From JAICKM01 sp038228295 (GTDB lineage Bacteria; Chloroflexota; Chloroflexia; QHBQ01; JAICKM01), in the NCBI GenBank assembly GCA_038228295.1, contig JBBRPH010000003.1, positions 62,001 to 126,000 of the forward strand: a stretch of DNA of 64,000 bases. The letters run 5' to 3'. The position numbers and the translations under genes are program-made. Below are positions 9,101 through 17,590 of the stretch, in pieces (position 1 is the stretch's first letter; the number at the start of each line of letters is the position of its first letter). Under the pieces are notes generated by a model that was given only the letters and a program-made list of their open reading frames with translations, had not been told where the DNA came from and did not search any database.

Positions 9101-9762
9101 GTGCCTACGGGGAAGTTGACGTTGTTGGCCTGCAATACGCCCTGCACCTGCGCGGCGGTCAGCCCATTGTCGGCCAACTTTTTCTCGTCCAGCGTGATCA
9201 AGATCTGCTTGTTTGAGCCGCCACTGATCGAGGCTGAGTTCACGCCCGCCACGCCCTGGATTTCGGGCAAGACTTGCTCGCTGACCTGGCGGCGCAGATT
9301 ACTCAGGGCATCGGGGCCGGCTGCGCCGGTGTTGATCGTATAGGCCACCAGTGGGATATCGCTGAAATTGAAGCGGCCCACGGTCGGTTTTTGCGGCAAT
9401 TGGCTGGGCAGCGTTAGGCGGTTGACGATGTCCTGCACCTTCTGCTGCGCCTTGTCCATGTTGGTGCCGTACTCATATTGCAACGTCACGAACGACACAC
9501 TATCGTTGGAGGTGGAACTGGTGCTTTTCAGGTTTTCGGTGCCGGCCAGCGCCCGCTCAATCGGCGCGGTCACATCGCGCAACACATCGTCGGGCGAGGC
9601 ACCGGGATAGACGGTGAAGACTGTGATGCTGGGAATGTCAATATTCGGCAACAGTTCACTCTTGAGTCCGGTAGCCGCAAAAATGCCGCCGACGATGACA
9701 AACACCGCCAACAGCAGCACGACCGCGATGCGGTTCAAGGCTCCTTTAGTAATAAAATGCAT
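6115..9762 (-). CDS. RND-family (HAE1/AcrB-like) efflux pump with Gly-Ala-Pro insertion
   Basis: This 1215-residue inner-membrane transporter has a TM1 start (RIAVVLLLAVFVIVGG), two large periplasmic loops and 12 expected helices. The TM4 proton-relay Asp pair is present (GRVVDDSIVVLEN). Pumps of this family exchange protons for drugs, detergents or lipids and usually work with a membrane-fusion protein; none is adjacent. About 150 residues (roughly 252-402) of Gly/Ala/Pro/Thr-rich low-complexity sequence, with repeats of the form GTGAPGG, interrupt the first periplasmic loop just before the conserved ALQDVATVEL strand. This makes the protein about 150-200 residues longer than usual. The start ATG has an AGAGG site. 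It is followed upstream by a MarR-MFS pair on the same strand. Confidence 0.9.
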   Translation of the reverse strand: MHFITKGALNRIAVVLLLAVFVIVGGIFAATGLKSELLPNIDIPSITVFTVYPGASPDDVLRDVTAPIERALAGTENLKSTSSTSNDSVSFVTLQYEYGTNMDKAQQKVQDIVNRLTLPSQLPQKPTVGRFNFSDIPLVAYTINTGAAGPDALSNLRRQVSEQVLPEIQGVAGVNSASISGGSNKQILITLDEKKLADNGLTAAQVQGVLQANNVNFPVGTIVNAGQSVPVVVNHEFTTIDDLRKIVVGMQRPAGTGAPGGTGAPGGYGAPSGTGAPGAPAPAGPPNGAAPAAVSSALGSVGLAAPPAVATVSNGKKTPTPAARRATPSVTPSPTTDSTGATGSTPAPIGGVITGTLPAPGAGTTAGNGPPSGPGAPAGTTGAPTGAGAAGTTGAPPAVPKPVALQDVATVELTNVAASSIARTNGKPSLGLVIYKTQNANTVSTAHAIDAKLTDLKAKLPGTEVVQVFGQAGYIEESLNSLIREGVSGAVLAILVILLFLRSIRSTLVTAVSIPMSVLFAFILLNVFGLSLNIMSLAGLAVAVGRVVDDSIVVLENIYRHIHEGESPRVAAYNGTREVASAITSSTLTTVSVFLPLGFLAGFISEIFRPFAIAVSLSLLASLLAALTIVPVLAALFIRPERRPAGTKAAAIGEAPDTLVQRIYTPALTLALRNRWTKLGTLALAALLFVGSLLPLVLGAIGTTFLNLGSDKVISAGLTLAAGTDVQTTSTVAKTIEDALAKDPAVRNYQVTMGANTDSNASAFTGLGSDNAASLTINLKPDADLDAEANKVRALLKANSAIKEQSVTTGSTTGGPSSSAFALTVTGSNAADLRMVSRQLADQLKTVPDLVNVKTDLQAQKPQISIKVDPDKALVHGSSAIQIAGQVRGLLTNQKVTAITIDSTPYDVLVGYNPSGFNSLDAIKAIRVGAVNPVPLSDIAAVTEGQGPVSINRVNQDGAVSVSGTITSQSISGVQAAATKIVNDIKATAPAGIKISTGGSSAQFTEAFGQLGTALLIAIGLVYVVMVLFFGSLSTPFVIMFALPLAFIGSFLALWVTGKPFGISAMIGLLMLVGIVVTNAIVLLDMVEQHKRLGYNTYDSLIHGGRVRVRPILMTAIATIIALIPLAISNAGSLIAAELGTVVIGGLFTSTLLTLLVVPVVYSIFDSIRRRLTRRSSDDEGTPVPIAPPVTGVHEAPTPVEPALVGARNQQTTTS

Positions 9763-9978
9763 CGTTTCTTCCTCTCCACTACCCTGGTTCCTCTAAGTTT
9801 TCGCCTAAACCCGGTTCCAGATCCGCCTTTTATCACATTTATCTAACATAATGATACATTGGTTCATAGCTATAATCAATACGCTAAAAGACCGATTTAA
9901 GTCACACTTTTATATGTGTAATTTTTCACAATAGTTACGGATGCAACCGAAGCGCTGGATTGCTTGTACTGAGGAGGA

Positions 9979-10005
9979 GAGGGGTGGGCCGCCGGCCCAC
10001 CCCTC
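9979..10005. terminator. GC-rich hairpin downstream of the DHA2 MFS gene
   Basis: Perfect 12-bp arms (9979-9990 and 9994-10005) with a 3-nt loop lie 11 nt beyond the minus-strand stop of the MFS gene. There is no U-tract on either side, so rho-independent termination would be atypical. Confidence 0.5.
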
Positions 10006-10015
10006 CAGGGGTCGT

Positions 10016-11746
10016 TCAGGAAGTAAGCAGCCGTCCCTGGGCCGCGCCTCCGCTAGTGTCTTCGTTCTCCTCTATCGCTTCGGGGTTCGCGCCTTCGCCC
10101 ATTTCTAGGCCGGGCGGCGGGCCGTTGCTCTTGCGGAGGGGGATCTCGCGCAGGAAGGCCGTTGCCACGATAGCGACCACCAGCACGCTGCCGCCGATCA
10201 GGAAGGCTTCGGTGGTTGCCGTTGCCAGGGCTGGGCGCATCGCGTCTAGCAGCGTGTTGAGGATGGTTTGGGCCGCCGCTGCCGGTGCGCCTTGCGCCTG
10301 GATGGTGGCCTTGATCGTCGCCTGGGCTTGCGGATTGACCAGCGCCTGCGGGTTCAAGTTACTCAGCATCGCGGCGGGGATGCGCCCGGCGAGTTGCGGG
10401 TTCAGCTTGGCTAACTGGGCCACCGTTTCGCTTTGGAAGCGATTGTTGACCACCGAGCCGAGGACGGCTATGCCGACGGTGCCGCCGATGGATCGGAAGA
10501 ACGTCGTCGCCGATGTCACCACGCCCATGCGACTAGCTGGGAAGGCGTTTTGCACGACCAGGGTGTAGAGCGGCATGGCGATGCCCAAGCCAAAGCCCAT
10601 GATGACCATAAAGATAATCGTTTGCCAGCGCACCGTGCTCAGGCTCATGGTCGAGAGCAGGAGCAGCCCCACCGTCAGCAGGGTCATGCCGACGATGCCG
10701 AGGATACGGTATTTACCGGTGCGGCTCAGGAGCTGGCCGGAGATGATGCTGGCCGCCACGAGCGAGAGCATCATCGGCGTGACGGCATTACCGCTGCTGG
10801 TGGCGCTGTCGCCCTGCACGCCCTGGATAAAGAGCGGGATATAGCTGATTGCGCCGAACATTCCCACGCCAGTCAGGAAGACGGTGACAACGGATAGGGT
10901 GAAGGTTCGGTTCTTGAACAGGTCAAGCGGGATAATCGGTTCTTTGGCCCGCGACTCGACAAACAGGAAGGCCAGCAGGAAGACCACGCCCACGCCAAGC
11001 AGTCCTAGCGTGTTGGCGGAGTCCCAAGCCCAGTCTTTGCTGCCGCCCAGCGAGAGAGCCACCAGCAGCGGCGTGAGGCCGGCAATGAGCGTGGCTGCGC
11101 CGGTCCAGTCAATCGCCTTGCGGAGACCGGCGGGTTTAATGTTGGGGAAGGTGGTCAGCAGCACGGCCAGCGCGATGAGACCCACCGGCACGTTGACATA
11201 AAACACCCAGCGCCAGTTCAGGTTATCGGTGATATAGCCGCCGGCCGTGGGGCCGAAGACGCTTGCCAAGCCCCATACGCCGCCGAACGCCCCTTGCCAA
11301 CGCCCGCGATCCGCCGGCGGCACGAGGTCGCCGATGATGGTGAAGGCGTTAGCGAACATAATGCCGCCGCCCAGCCCTTGCAGGGCGCGGAAGCCGATCA
11401 GTTGCCAGATGTCGGTCGCCTGCCCACAGAGCATCGAGCCGATCAGGAAGGTGACGATGCCACCGATAAAAAACCACTTGCGGCCGTACATATCACCCAG
11501 TTTGCCGAAGATCGGCACCGAGATGGTCGAAGTGAGCATATAGGCCGTAAAGACCCAGGCGTAATGCTCAAAGCCGTTCAGTTCGCCGATGATCTTGGGC
11601 ATGGCCGGGCCGACAATGGTTTGGTCGAGCGCGGCGAGCAAGATGCCCAGCAGCACGCCGCTCATCACGACGAGCAAGTTTCTGGTAGGAGCCGCGCTGG
11701 TGCTGTCTACGGTGGGCGCAGGGGCGGTTCTAGTAGCGATTGCCAT
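10016..11746 (-). CDS. DHA2-family (EmrB/QacA) MFS drug efflux transporter
   Basis: A 576-residue protein with about 14 hydrophobic helices. It carries the MFS loop 2-3 signature GKLGDMYGRKWFF and the DHA2 TM1 pattern LAALDQTIVGPAMPKI. TM5 has the antiporter-type Gly/Pro-rich sequence (GVWGLASVFGPTAGG). It should export cationic or hydrophobic drugs with proton exchange. It starts with ATG at 11746, 17 bp inside the upstream MarR gene, with a GGAGAGGAG site, so translation is probably coupled. The overlap strongly suggests that the MarR protein regulates this pump. Confidence 0.9.
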   Translation of the reverse strand: MAIATRTAPAPTVDSTSAAPTRNLLVVMSGVLLGILLAALDQTIVGPAMPKIIGELNGFEHYAWVFTAYMLTSTISVPIFGKLGDMYGRKWFFIGGIVTFLIGSMLCGQATDIWQLIGFRALQGLGGGIMFANAFTIIGDLVPPADRGRWQGAFGGVWGLASVFGPTAGGYITDNLNWRWVFYVNVPVGLIALAVLLTTFPNIKPAGLRKAIDWTGAATLIAGLTPLLVALSLGGSKDWAWDSANTLGLLGVGVVFLLAFLFVESRAKEPIIPLDLFKNRTFTLSVVTVFLTGVGMFGAISYIPLFIQGVQGDSATSSGNAVTPMMLSLVAASIISGQLLSRTGKYRILGIVGMTLLTVGLLLLSTMSLSTVRWQTIIFMVIMGFGLGIAMPLYTLVVQNAFPASRMGVVTSATTFFRSIGGTVGIAVLGSVVNNRFQSETVAQLAKLNPQLAGRIPAAMLSNLNPQALVNPQAQATIKATIQAQGAPAAAAQTILNTLLDAMRPALATATTEAFLIGGSVLVVAIVATAFLREIPLRKSNGPPPGLEMGEGANPEAIEENEDTSGGAAQGRLLTS

Positions 11747-12290
11747 TGGTGGAAGACTCCTCTCCTCGCACTAGTGTGGAGGATACTATAGGTTTAGAAT
11801 CGGTAATCCGGTCAGCAGCAAGCAATCCTTCGAGGGTATCACACGCCGCAAGTACCAGTGCCAATTGATCGGAGGTCAGTGGTTGCAGAAAACGCTCCAT
11901 TGCGAGGCGGAAGCGGAGTTCCAACTGACCGGCTAGGCTATAGCCCTCACTGGTCAGGCGTAGCCAGATTCTGCGCCGGTCATTCGCATCCGGGTGGCGG
12001 TCCACCAAACCACGGGCCACTAAGTTGTCTACGGTGCGGGAAACAGTGGGGGCAGTGACGTGCATTCGCTCGGCCAACTCACCCATTGTGAAATCTTGAT
12101 GACTGAGTATATGTAAAATCCGCACTTGCCCTTCGCCCATATCACAAAAGGCGGGCGGCAGATCGTCGCGGCTATCGTTTTTCATCTGGCGAAACATTGC
12201 CGGAATCACGCTCATCAGACGTTGCGCTGTCTGGTCTACAGCGGGACTTACCCCATTGTCCACTGTGTAGTCGTCTCTCAGATCCACCAC
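11730..12290 (-). CDS. MarR-family transcriptional regulator
   Basis: This 186-residue protein carries a winged helix-turn-helix at about residues 70-135. The recognition region is MHVTAPTVSRTVDNLVARGLV, and the wing has the typical DxNDRRRIWLRLT motif. MarR proteins are dimeric repressors released by small ligands. The start is GTG at 12290 with a GAAGGACC site; a nearby ATG at 12303 is out of frame. It overlaps the DHA2 pump by 17 bp and diverges from the uracil-DNA glycosylase gene. The divergent spacer has TTAG/CTAA repeats that could be its operators. Confidence 0.88.
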   Translation of the reverse strand: MVDLRDDYTVDNGVSPAVDQTAQRLMSVIPAMFRQMKNDSRDDLPPAFCDMGEGQVRILHILSHQDFTMGELAERMHVTAPTVSRTVDNLVARGLVDRHPDANDRRRIWLRLTSEGYSLAGQLELRFRLAMERFLQPLTSDQLALVLAACDTLEGLLAADRITDSKPIVSSTLVRGEESSTNGNRY

Positions 12291-12313
12291 TATGGTCCTT
12301 CATCTCTCTAAGC

Positions 12314-12392
12314 TAGGCTAATCGTCAATGTTTAGCCTAACTATTTGTTAGTGCCCCTATTGATTAGCAGCGACATTTGTTAGCTACACTAA
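12314..12392. promoter_or_regulatory. Candidate MarR operator cluster
   Basis: An exact 8-bp inverted repeat TAGGCTAA (12314-12321) / TTAGCCTA (12332-12339) is followed by a second TTAG-N5-CTAA dyad (12380-12392). The stretch is AT-rich and lies between the divergent MarR and uracil-DNA glycosylase genes. Autoregulatory binding is inference. Confidence 0.4.
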
Positions 12393-12527
12393 ATAATACC
12401 ATAGGCAAAGATCCTTGTCAATAGCTAAGTCCGCCACTAGGCCAAGATCAGCCGAAAGATGTAGGCGGCACAAGGCACCTTTCTTGCTTGCCGATTGCTA
12501 ATTCTACTTACTTAGGAGGCACCTCCA

Positions 12528-13205
12528 ATGGCAGCTGATCCCGAAATCTCGTTACGAGCGGTAACTCCGGCAGACGCGGCGGGGCCGGCATACGAGTCCG
12601 CCGACTCGGCACTGGCGTTGGCGGCCTTGCGCGAACCCGCGCTGTCGTGTATCCGCTGCGACTTGCACCTGACGCGCACCCATGTGGTGTTCGGTGTGGG
12701 CAACCCGCACGCGCGGCTGATCCTATTCGGCGAAGCACCGGGGGCCGACGAAGATGCCAGTGGGCTGCCGTTCCAGGGTCGCGCCGGGCAGATGCTCAAT
12801 AGCTTGTTGGCCGAGGCGGGCATCCGCCGCGACGACATCTGGATCAGCAACACGGTCAAATGCCGCCCGATCAAGGCGGAAGGCCGTCGCTTGGCGAACC
12901 GCCCGCCGCGTGTGGGCGAGGTACGCGCCTGCGCGATCTGGCGTAATGGTGAACTGGACCTGCTGCGTGCGCCGCTGATCTGCTGCCTAGGGGCCACCGC
13001 CGCCGCTGCGCTGCTGGGGCGTGCGGTAAAGATGACCCAAGAGCGCGGTCAGTGGCTAGCGGGGCCGGAAGGCAGCCGCGTCCTGATCAGCTACCACCCG
13101 TCTTATGTCATGCGTCAAGTAGGGGCCGATCTGGATCGTATCCGAGGCGAAGTATTGGTCGATCTGCGCGAAGTCGCGGCCCGGCTCGCCGAACTTTCGG
13201 TATGA
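12528..13205 (+). CDS. Family 4 (Fe-S) uracil-DNA glycosylase
   Basis: The 225-residue enzyme should remove uracil from DNA. The family 4 motif GEAPGADEDASGLPFQGRAG spans about 68-87, and the second motif HPSYVMR begins at His190. Four cysteines fit the 4Fe-4S ligand set: Cys41-x2-Cys44 near the N-terminus, then Cys135 and Cys152 (or Cys153). The N-terminus has about 25 extra residues before the first cysteine pair. An AGGAGG site precedes the ATG. It diverges from the MarR gene. Confidence 0.9.
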   Translation: MAADPEISLRAVTPADAAGPAYESADSALALAALREPALSCIRCDLHLTRTHVVFGVGNPHARLILFGEAPGADEDASGLPFQGRAGQMLNSLLAEAGIRRDDIWISNTVKCRPIKAEGRRLANRPPRVGEVRACAIWRNGELDLLRAPLICCLGATAAAALLGRAVKMTQERGQWLAGPEGSRVLISYHPSYVMRQVGADLDRIRGEVLVDLREVAARLAELSV

Positions 13206-13340
13206 TCGTGGTGTTGCCACTAACACAGAGACCTGGAGACCCGGAGAATTTTGATGGGGTATTTAGCGCTGGATCTGTTCGCTCCGACACTGCTCCAGCG
13301 CTAGAAAGTTTGTGTCGTGACCCTTTGCAGAAGCGAGTAA

Positions 13341-14624
13341 TTGTTGAACACGATCCACGCGCCTGAAACGTCTACTCCCGACACCGCCCCAACAGCTCCC
13401 CGCCCGCAACGGCCGCGCTTTGCGGCGTTGCGGTCGCGCAACTTCCGCTTGCTGTGGAGTGGGTTGATTGTATCGAACGCTGGGACGCAAATGCAGTCGG
13501 TGGCGCAAGGCTACCTGATCTACTATGTGCTGACCCACTCGCCCTTTTGGCTGGGCATGGCAAGCTTGGCCTTCGCTGTGCCGATGGTGCTGTTCCCGCT
13601 ATTTGGTGGCGCGCTGGCTGACCGAGTAGACAAGCTGACCCTGCTCAAAGTCACACAGAGCGGCCAACTGTTGAGTGCGGCCACGATTACGGTCGTAACA
13701 TGGAGCGGTCAGGTGAACGTCTGGTGGATTCTGGCGAGTAGTTTTGTCGGGGCCACTTTCCTGGCCGCCGATAATCCGGCGCGCCAAGCGTTGCTGCCCG
13801 AATTGGTGGCGCGCGAGGATCTGATCAGCGCAGCGGCGCTCAACGGTGCATCGTATACCGGCGCGGCCTTGATCGGTCCGGCGCTGGGGGGCTTCTTGCT
13901 GGCGATGATTGGCCCGGCTTGGCTGTTTGCGCTCAACACCTTCAGCTTCCTGGCGGTGCTGGTTGCACTGTTCCAAATGCGCGACGTGAACAGCCGGCCA
14001 CAGACGGAGGTAGTGCCGCTGCGTGTCGGCATCAGCCGGCTGTTTGCCTACATCGGGCAGACCCCGTTGGTGGGTCGCTTACTGATCCTGTCGGCGACGA
14101 CGGGCTTTTTTGGTCGCTCGTATTTGCCGCTCACCCCGGCCTTTGCCCGCGATTTGCTGCACGTCGGCAGCCAGGGCTTGGGGCTCATGTACGCCGCGCC
14201 GGGGTTGGGTGCGCTGCTGGGGGCGGGCTTGCTGGCCGGGCGACGCAGCCAATCGGTCGGGCGCAGCTTGTTGGTGGTGATGCTGTTGGGCTTTGCCGGC
14301 CTGCTGATTGGCTATAGCGTTACGCCCTGGTTCCCGCTCGCACTGGTGTTGTTGGTCGGCACGGGCCTCACCAGCCAGGTGGGGGCGACAATGATCAGCA
14401 CGACGCTGCAATTGCGGGTGCCGGGCGCGTTGCGCGGGCGGGTCATGTCGCTCTACGCGATCACGATCATCGGCCTGGCCTCGCTCGGTGCATTGCTCGG
14501 CGGCGTGATTGCCGAAGCGACCGGCCCCGGCGTGGCCGTGGGCGTGGGGGCGGTGGTGATGGCCGCCACGCTAGTGTCTATCGCTCCACACCTAGGCGCG
14601 ATGGATACTAGCGTGGCGGTCTAA
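13341..14624 (+). CDS. MFS transporter (DHA3/EntS-like)
   Basis: A 427-residue transporter with about 12 helices. It opens with the DHA3 signature FAALRSRNFRLLWSGLIVSNAGTQ after a 30-residue Pro-rich tail, and has the loop 2-3 motif GGALADRVDKLTLL. Relatives export siderophores, macrolides or other small molecules. The frame begins at TTG 13341, with another TTG at 13344. No good ribosome binding site is visible, so the exact start is uncertain, but the next in-frame ATG lies inside TM1. It ends 4 bp before a convergent VOC gene. Confidence 0.82.
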   Translation: MLNTIHAPETSTPDTAPTAPRPQRPRFAALRSRNFRLLWSGLIVSNAGTQMQSVAQGYLIYYVLTHSPFWLGMASLAFAVPMVLFPLFGGALADRVDKLTLLKVTQSGQLLSAATITVVTWSGQVNVWWILASSFVGATFLAADNPARQALLPELVAREDLISAAALNGASYTGAALIGPALGGFLLAMIGPAWLFALNTFSFLAVLVALFQMRDVNSRPQTEVVPLRVGISRLFAYIGQTPLVGRLLILSATTGFFGRSYLPLTPAFARDLLHVGSQGLGLMYAAPGLGALLGAGLLAGRRSQSVGRSLLVVMLLGFAGLLIGYSVTPWFPLALVLLVGTGLTSQVGATMISTTLQLRVPGALRGRVMSLYAITIIGLASLGALLGGVIAEATGPGVAVGVGAVVMAATLVSIAPHLGAMDTSVAV

Positions 14625-14628
14625 CCCT

Positions 14629-14973
14629 TTACGGGTTCTGCATTAGCCCGATGATGTTACCGTCTGCGTCTTTGACGGTGGCGATCAGCTTGCCGCCCCC
14701 GACATCTTTGACCGCGTTTTGGGCTTCTGCGCCGGCGGCCAGCAGGGCTTGCAGACTCTGCTGGATGTCTACCACATTGTAGTAGCCGACCGGCCCAGTC
14801 ATCCCCTGGCGATGCCCATTGGGATCGAGTCCAATGTCCTGGCCGCCCACCCGGAAGCCCACATAGTATGGCTCATCATTAATCGGCGCGACCCCCAACA
14901 GTGCGCTGTACAACTGCTTGGCCTGCGCGATGTCTTTGACGGGATAGATGATGGTTTGCATACCTTCACTCAT
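14629..14973 (-). CDS. VOC-superfamily (glyoxalase/bleomycin-resistance-like) protein
   Basis: The 114-residue protein forms one pair of beta-alpha-beta-beta-beta modules. Features are an initial IYPVKDIAQAKQLYSALLG, a central YYNVVDIQQSLQALLAAGA and a terminal KDADGNIIGLMQNP. Its substrate is unknown; single-domain VOC proteins act as isomerases, dioxygenases or binding proteins. ATG 14973 is chosen over a longer frame because an AAGGAG lies 6 nt upstream and the extra 26 residues look non-conserved. It is divergent from the SigJ-type sigma factor; ECF41 factors often sit beside enzymes of this general kind. Confidence 0.82.
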   Translation of the reverse strand: MSEGMQTIIYPVKDIAQAKQLYSALLGVAPINDEPYYVGFRVGGQDIGLDPNGHRQGMTGPVGYYNVVDIQQSLQALLAAGAEAQNAVKDVGGGKLIATVKDADGNIIGLMQNP

Positions 14974-15077
14974 GGCGAACTCCTTCAACTTGTCGTATAA
15001 CCACTGGTAGATCAGATCGTTCCAGTTTTCCGATCTGGACGCTTTCCTCACCGACGTGGCACGGGAGCCGATCTCCC

Positions 15078-15104
15078 TGTCACAGCGGATGGGTTGCGCG
15101 CATC
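15078..15104 (+). promoter_or_regulatory. Candidate ECF41 autoregulatory promoter
   Basis: TGTCACA at 15078-15084 matches the reported ECF41 -35 motif. After exactly 16 bp comes CATC (15101-15104), one base from the reported CGTC -10. It lies 36 bp upstream of the SigJ-type gene, so self-activation is likely. Confidence 0.55.
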
Positions 15105-15140
15105 ACTACTATGACGGAACGCGTGGAGGGAATGTGACCG

Positions 15141-16046
15141 ATGGACGACCCCATAAGGCTGGCGGAGCAATTCGAGGTCCAGCGGCCCCGTCTGCGGGCG
15201 GTGGCCTACCGGATGCTCGGCTCCCGTAGCGAGGCGGACGACGCGGTGCAGGAAGCGTGGATCCACCTCAGCCGCTCTGACCCGTGCGGTGTCGCGAACC
15301 TCGGCGGCTGGCTGACGACGGTGGTCGCGCGGGTGTGCCTCGACCTGTTGCGCGCGCGCAAGTCGCGGCGTGAGGAGCCCCTGGAAGCGTATGTGCCCGA
15401 TCCGATCATGAGCCGGGCGGACGAGAGCAACCCCGAACACGAAGCGCTGCTGGCCGACGCGCTCGGTCTGGCGCTGCTCGTGGTCCTCGACACCTTGAAT
15501 CCCGCCGAGCGCCTCGCGTTCGTGCTGCATGACCTATTCGCCGTCCCCTTCGACGAGATTGCGCCCATCGTCGGGCGCTCCCCGCCCGCTGCCCGGCAGC
15601 TCGCAAGCCGCGCCCGCCGCCGGGTGCGGGCAGCGGCGACGGTTCCCGACACGGATTACAGCCGCCGGCGAGCAATTGTCGCTGCCTTTCTCGCTGCCGC
15701 GCGCGACGGTGACTTCGCTGCGCTTCTCGCGGTGCTTGACCCAGATGTCGTGCTCCGCGCCGACCACGCAGCCGTGCATATGAGCGCATCGCGGCAGGAC
15801 ATGGGCGCACCGAAGCTAGCACGGGAGGTGCGCGGGGCGGCGACCGTGGCCGACACCTTCGTGGGTCGGGCTAGGTTCGCCCAACCGGCGCTGGTGAACG
15901 GCGCCGTGGGAGCCGTGTGGGCACCGGGCGGCCGGCCGCGCATTGTCTTCGGCTTCACGATCATGCGCGAGAAGATCGTCGCAATCGAACTACTGGCCGA
16001 CCCCGCCCGCCTCAGTTGGTTCGCCCTAGCGATCCTCACCGACTGA
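15141..16046 (+). CDS. sigJ: ECF41-type (SigJ-like) RNA polymerase sigma factor
   Basis: This 301-residue protein combines sigma region 2 (about 10-75, with EADDAVQEAWIHL), sigma region 4 (about 110-165, LNPAERLAFVLHDLFAVPF) and a C-terminal SnoaL-like domain (about 175-300). This is the layout of ECF41 factors, whose fused tail replaces a separate anti-sigma factor. The linker YVPDP resembles the family WLPEP motif, and the end ADPARLSW resembles NPDKL. The central DGGGK motif is not clear. A GGAGGGAAT site supports the start. A candidate ECF41 promoter lies directly upstream. Confidence 0.88.
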   Translation: MDDPIRLAEQFEVQRPRLRAVAYRMLGSRSEADDAVQEAWIHLSRSDPCGVANLGGWLTTVVARVCLDLLRARKSRREEPLEAYVPDPIMSRADESNPEHEALLADALGLALLVVLDTLNPAERLAFVLHDLFAVPFDEIAPIVGRSPPAARQLASRARRRVRAAATVPDTDYSRRRAIVAAFLAAARDGDFAALLAVLDPDVVLRADHAAVHMSASRQDMGAPKLAREVRGAATVADTFVGRARFAQPALVNGAVGAVWAPGGRPRIVFGFTIMREKIVAIELLADPARLSWFALAILTD

Positions 16047-16114
16047 TGCGCCCCGCCACCGCTGTTCGGGCGGGGTGTGTCTGGACTCGTTCACAGCTTG
16101 TTGAGTTACTGCCT

Positions 16115-17590
16115 TTATTTCACCGCCGTGAACGCACGTTGCACAGCGGCGTTGTCGGTGCCGGTGATCAAGGTCAGACTGGTGCTGTTGTGGCGCAGGG
16201 CGTAGCTGCGTTCGCCGTCGGTCCACTGGTCGCCGGTGGCAATGCCCGGCGGGAAGCTGAGGCGCAGCGCGGTCTCAAACTCCGTTGCGTCTTTGGCTGT
16301 ATCCCAGCGCGTACCGAGAATGACGACTGCGGCATTGCCGGCTTGGTAGTGCGCGAACCTTGCGCCTCCCCAGCCGGCGGCAGCGTTATCGGCATTCGTT
16401 ACGCCGTTATAGCGCAGCAATGCAGCCAAATCGAACTCGCCCAACGTATCCTCGTTGCGGATCGTCCACCCACTGCCGAGCGTGCTGGTGAGCGGCGGTA
16501 GGCTGATTGCCAGCGGCATATCGCGTCGGCTTGCCAGGTACTTGTCGGGGTGCAGGATCTGCTCAGTCGAAACCGGCGGATCGGCCAACGCCTTGTTGAC
16601 GGCGGCAAATCCGCCATGTTGCTGGAGCGTATACACAAACTTGGCTCCCGCATCATAGGGGAAGGTCAGGCTGTCGCGGATATAGGCCGGCGCTTTGTCT
16701 AGCGCTGTCGTGGAACTGCCGGCGCTACCTTGCATCAGCGTTGCCAGGTCGGCGGGAGTCATGTAGCGTTGGGCGAATTGTACCTGGGATACAGTCGCGT
16801 CACCTTCGATCAGGCTGGTTACCGCCGTATCGTGATCATTGTTGTGTGAGTTATCGGGGCGCAGTTTTTGCAAGTCATAGTAATCGTCTTGCAAGCTATG
16901 GACAAACTCGTGGGCTAGGGTGTCTTGCGCTTCGGCTCCCAGCGGCTGCTGGTCATTGCGGACGTAGAGTTCTTTGGTCTTCGGGTCATAGTAGCCTAAT
17001 ACCTGTTCGCTCAGCAGATCAATTTGGATCTGGTAGAGATCTACTGTGCGGTCGGGGATTAGCCGCAGCAGCCAGAGTTCCAGCGCATCGCGCCGCCCCT
17101 GATCCGGCGAATAGTTGGCATTTATCTCCTGTTTGAGGTTGCCGGCGATTTGCGCGCTGCTGACGAAGTGTTCCGGTACGTCCCTAGTGGGTTTGAGGCC
17201 GCGTAGGGTAGCGGCCTCGGACTCGATTTTGGCAAGTTGGGCCAGCGTGGCCGGTGCGACAGTGGCCTCAGCCAGGGGCGTAGTACCGGTGGTTGCCCCC
17301 TGGGGGGTGCCGGTCGCATCTACTGCGGTGGCAAGCGACGTGGTGGTAACGGCCGGCCCGGCAGCAGTGGTGGTCGTGGCGCCGACCGTCGGCGCTAGTG
17401 CAATCGTGGCGGTATCGGCTATAATCGGTGACGGGGCGACTGTCAGGGTGGCGACGGTGGGTACGATGGTTGGGGCAACTATCGTGGCTATCGGTGTAGC
17501 CGTTGGCGCATCAGGACCGAAAGGCCCGCACGCCGCGGTCAGGATCAACAGGCAGGTGACGAAGATGCTAGGCACGATGCGGCGCGACAT
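16115..17590 (-). CDS. Putative zinc-metallopeptidase lipoprotein
   Basis: The 491-residue product starts at ATG 17590, after an AAGGAG site and with a lipoprotein signal (IFVTCLLILTAAC). About 100 residues of Ala/Thr/Val/Pro-rich linker follow. The folded part has His227-Glu-Phe-Val-His231, an HExxH zinc motif inside a helix (AHEFVHSLQDDYYDL), and Glu262 in IEGDA, which fits a gluzincin-type third ligand. It is therefore predicted to be a membrane-anchored extracellular zinc protease, though no named family was recognised. It converges on the sigma factor gene with a short gap. Confidence 0.7.
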   Translation of the reverse strand: MSRRIVPSIFVTCLLILTAACGPFGPDAPTATPIATIVAPTIVPTVATLTVAPSPIIADTATIALAPTVGATTTTAAGPAVTTTSLATAVDATGTPQGATTGTTPLAEATVAPATLAQLAKIESEAATLRGLKPTRDVPEHFVSSAQIAGNLKQEINANYSPDQGRRDALELWLLRLIPDRTVDLYQIQIDLLSEQVLGYYDPKTKELYVRNDQQPLGAEAQDTLAHEFVHSLQDDYYDLQKLRPDNSHNNDHDTAVTSLIEGDATVSQVQFAQRYMTPADLATLMQGSAGSSTTALDKAPAYIRDSLTFPYDAGAKFVYTLQQHGGFAAVNKALADPPVSTEQILHPDKYLASRRDMPLAISLPPLTSTLGSGWTIRNEDTLGEFDLAALLRYNGVTNADNAAAGWGGARFAHYQAGNAAVVILGTRWDTAKDATEFETALRLSFPPGIATGDQWTDGERSYALRHNSTSLTLITGTDNAAVQRAFTAVK

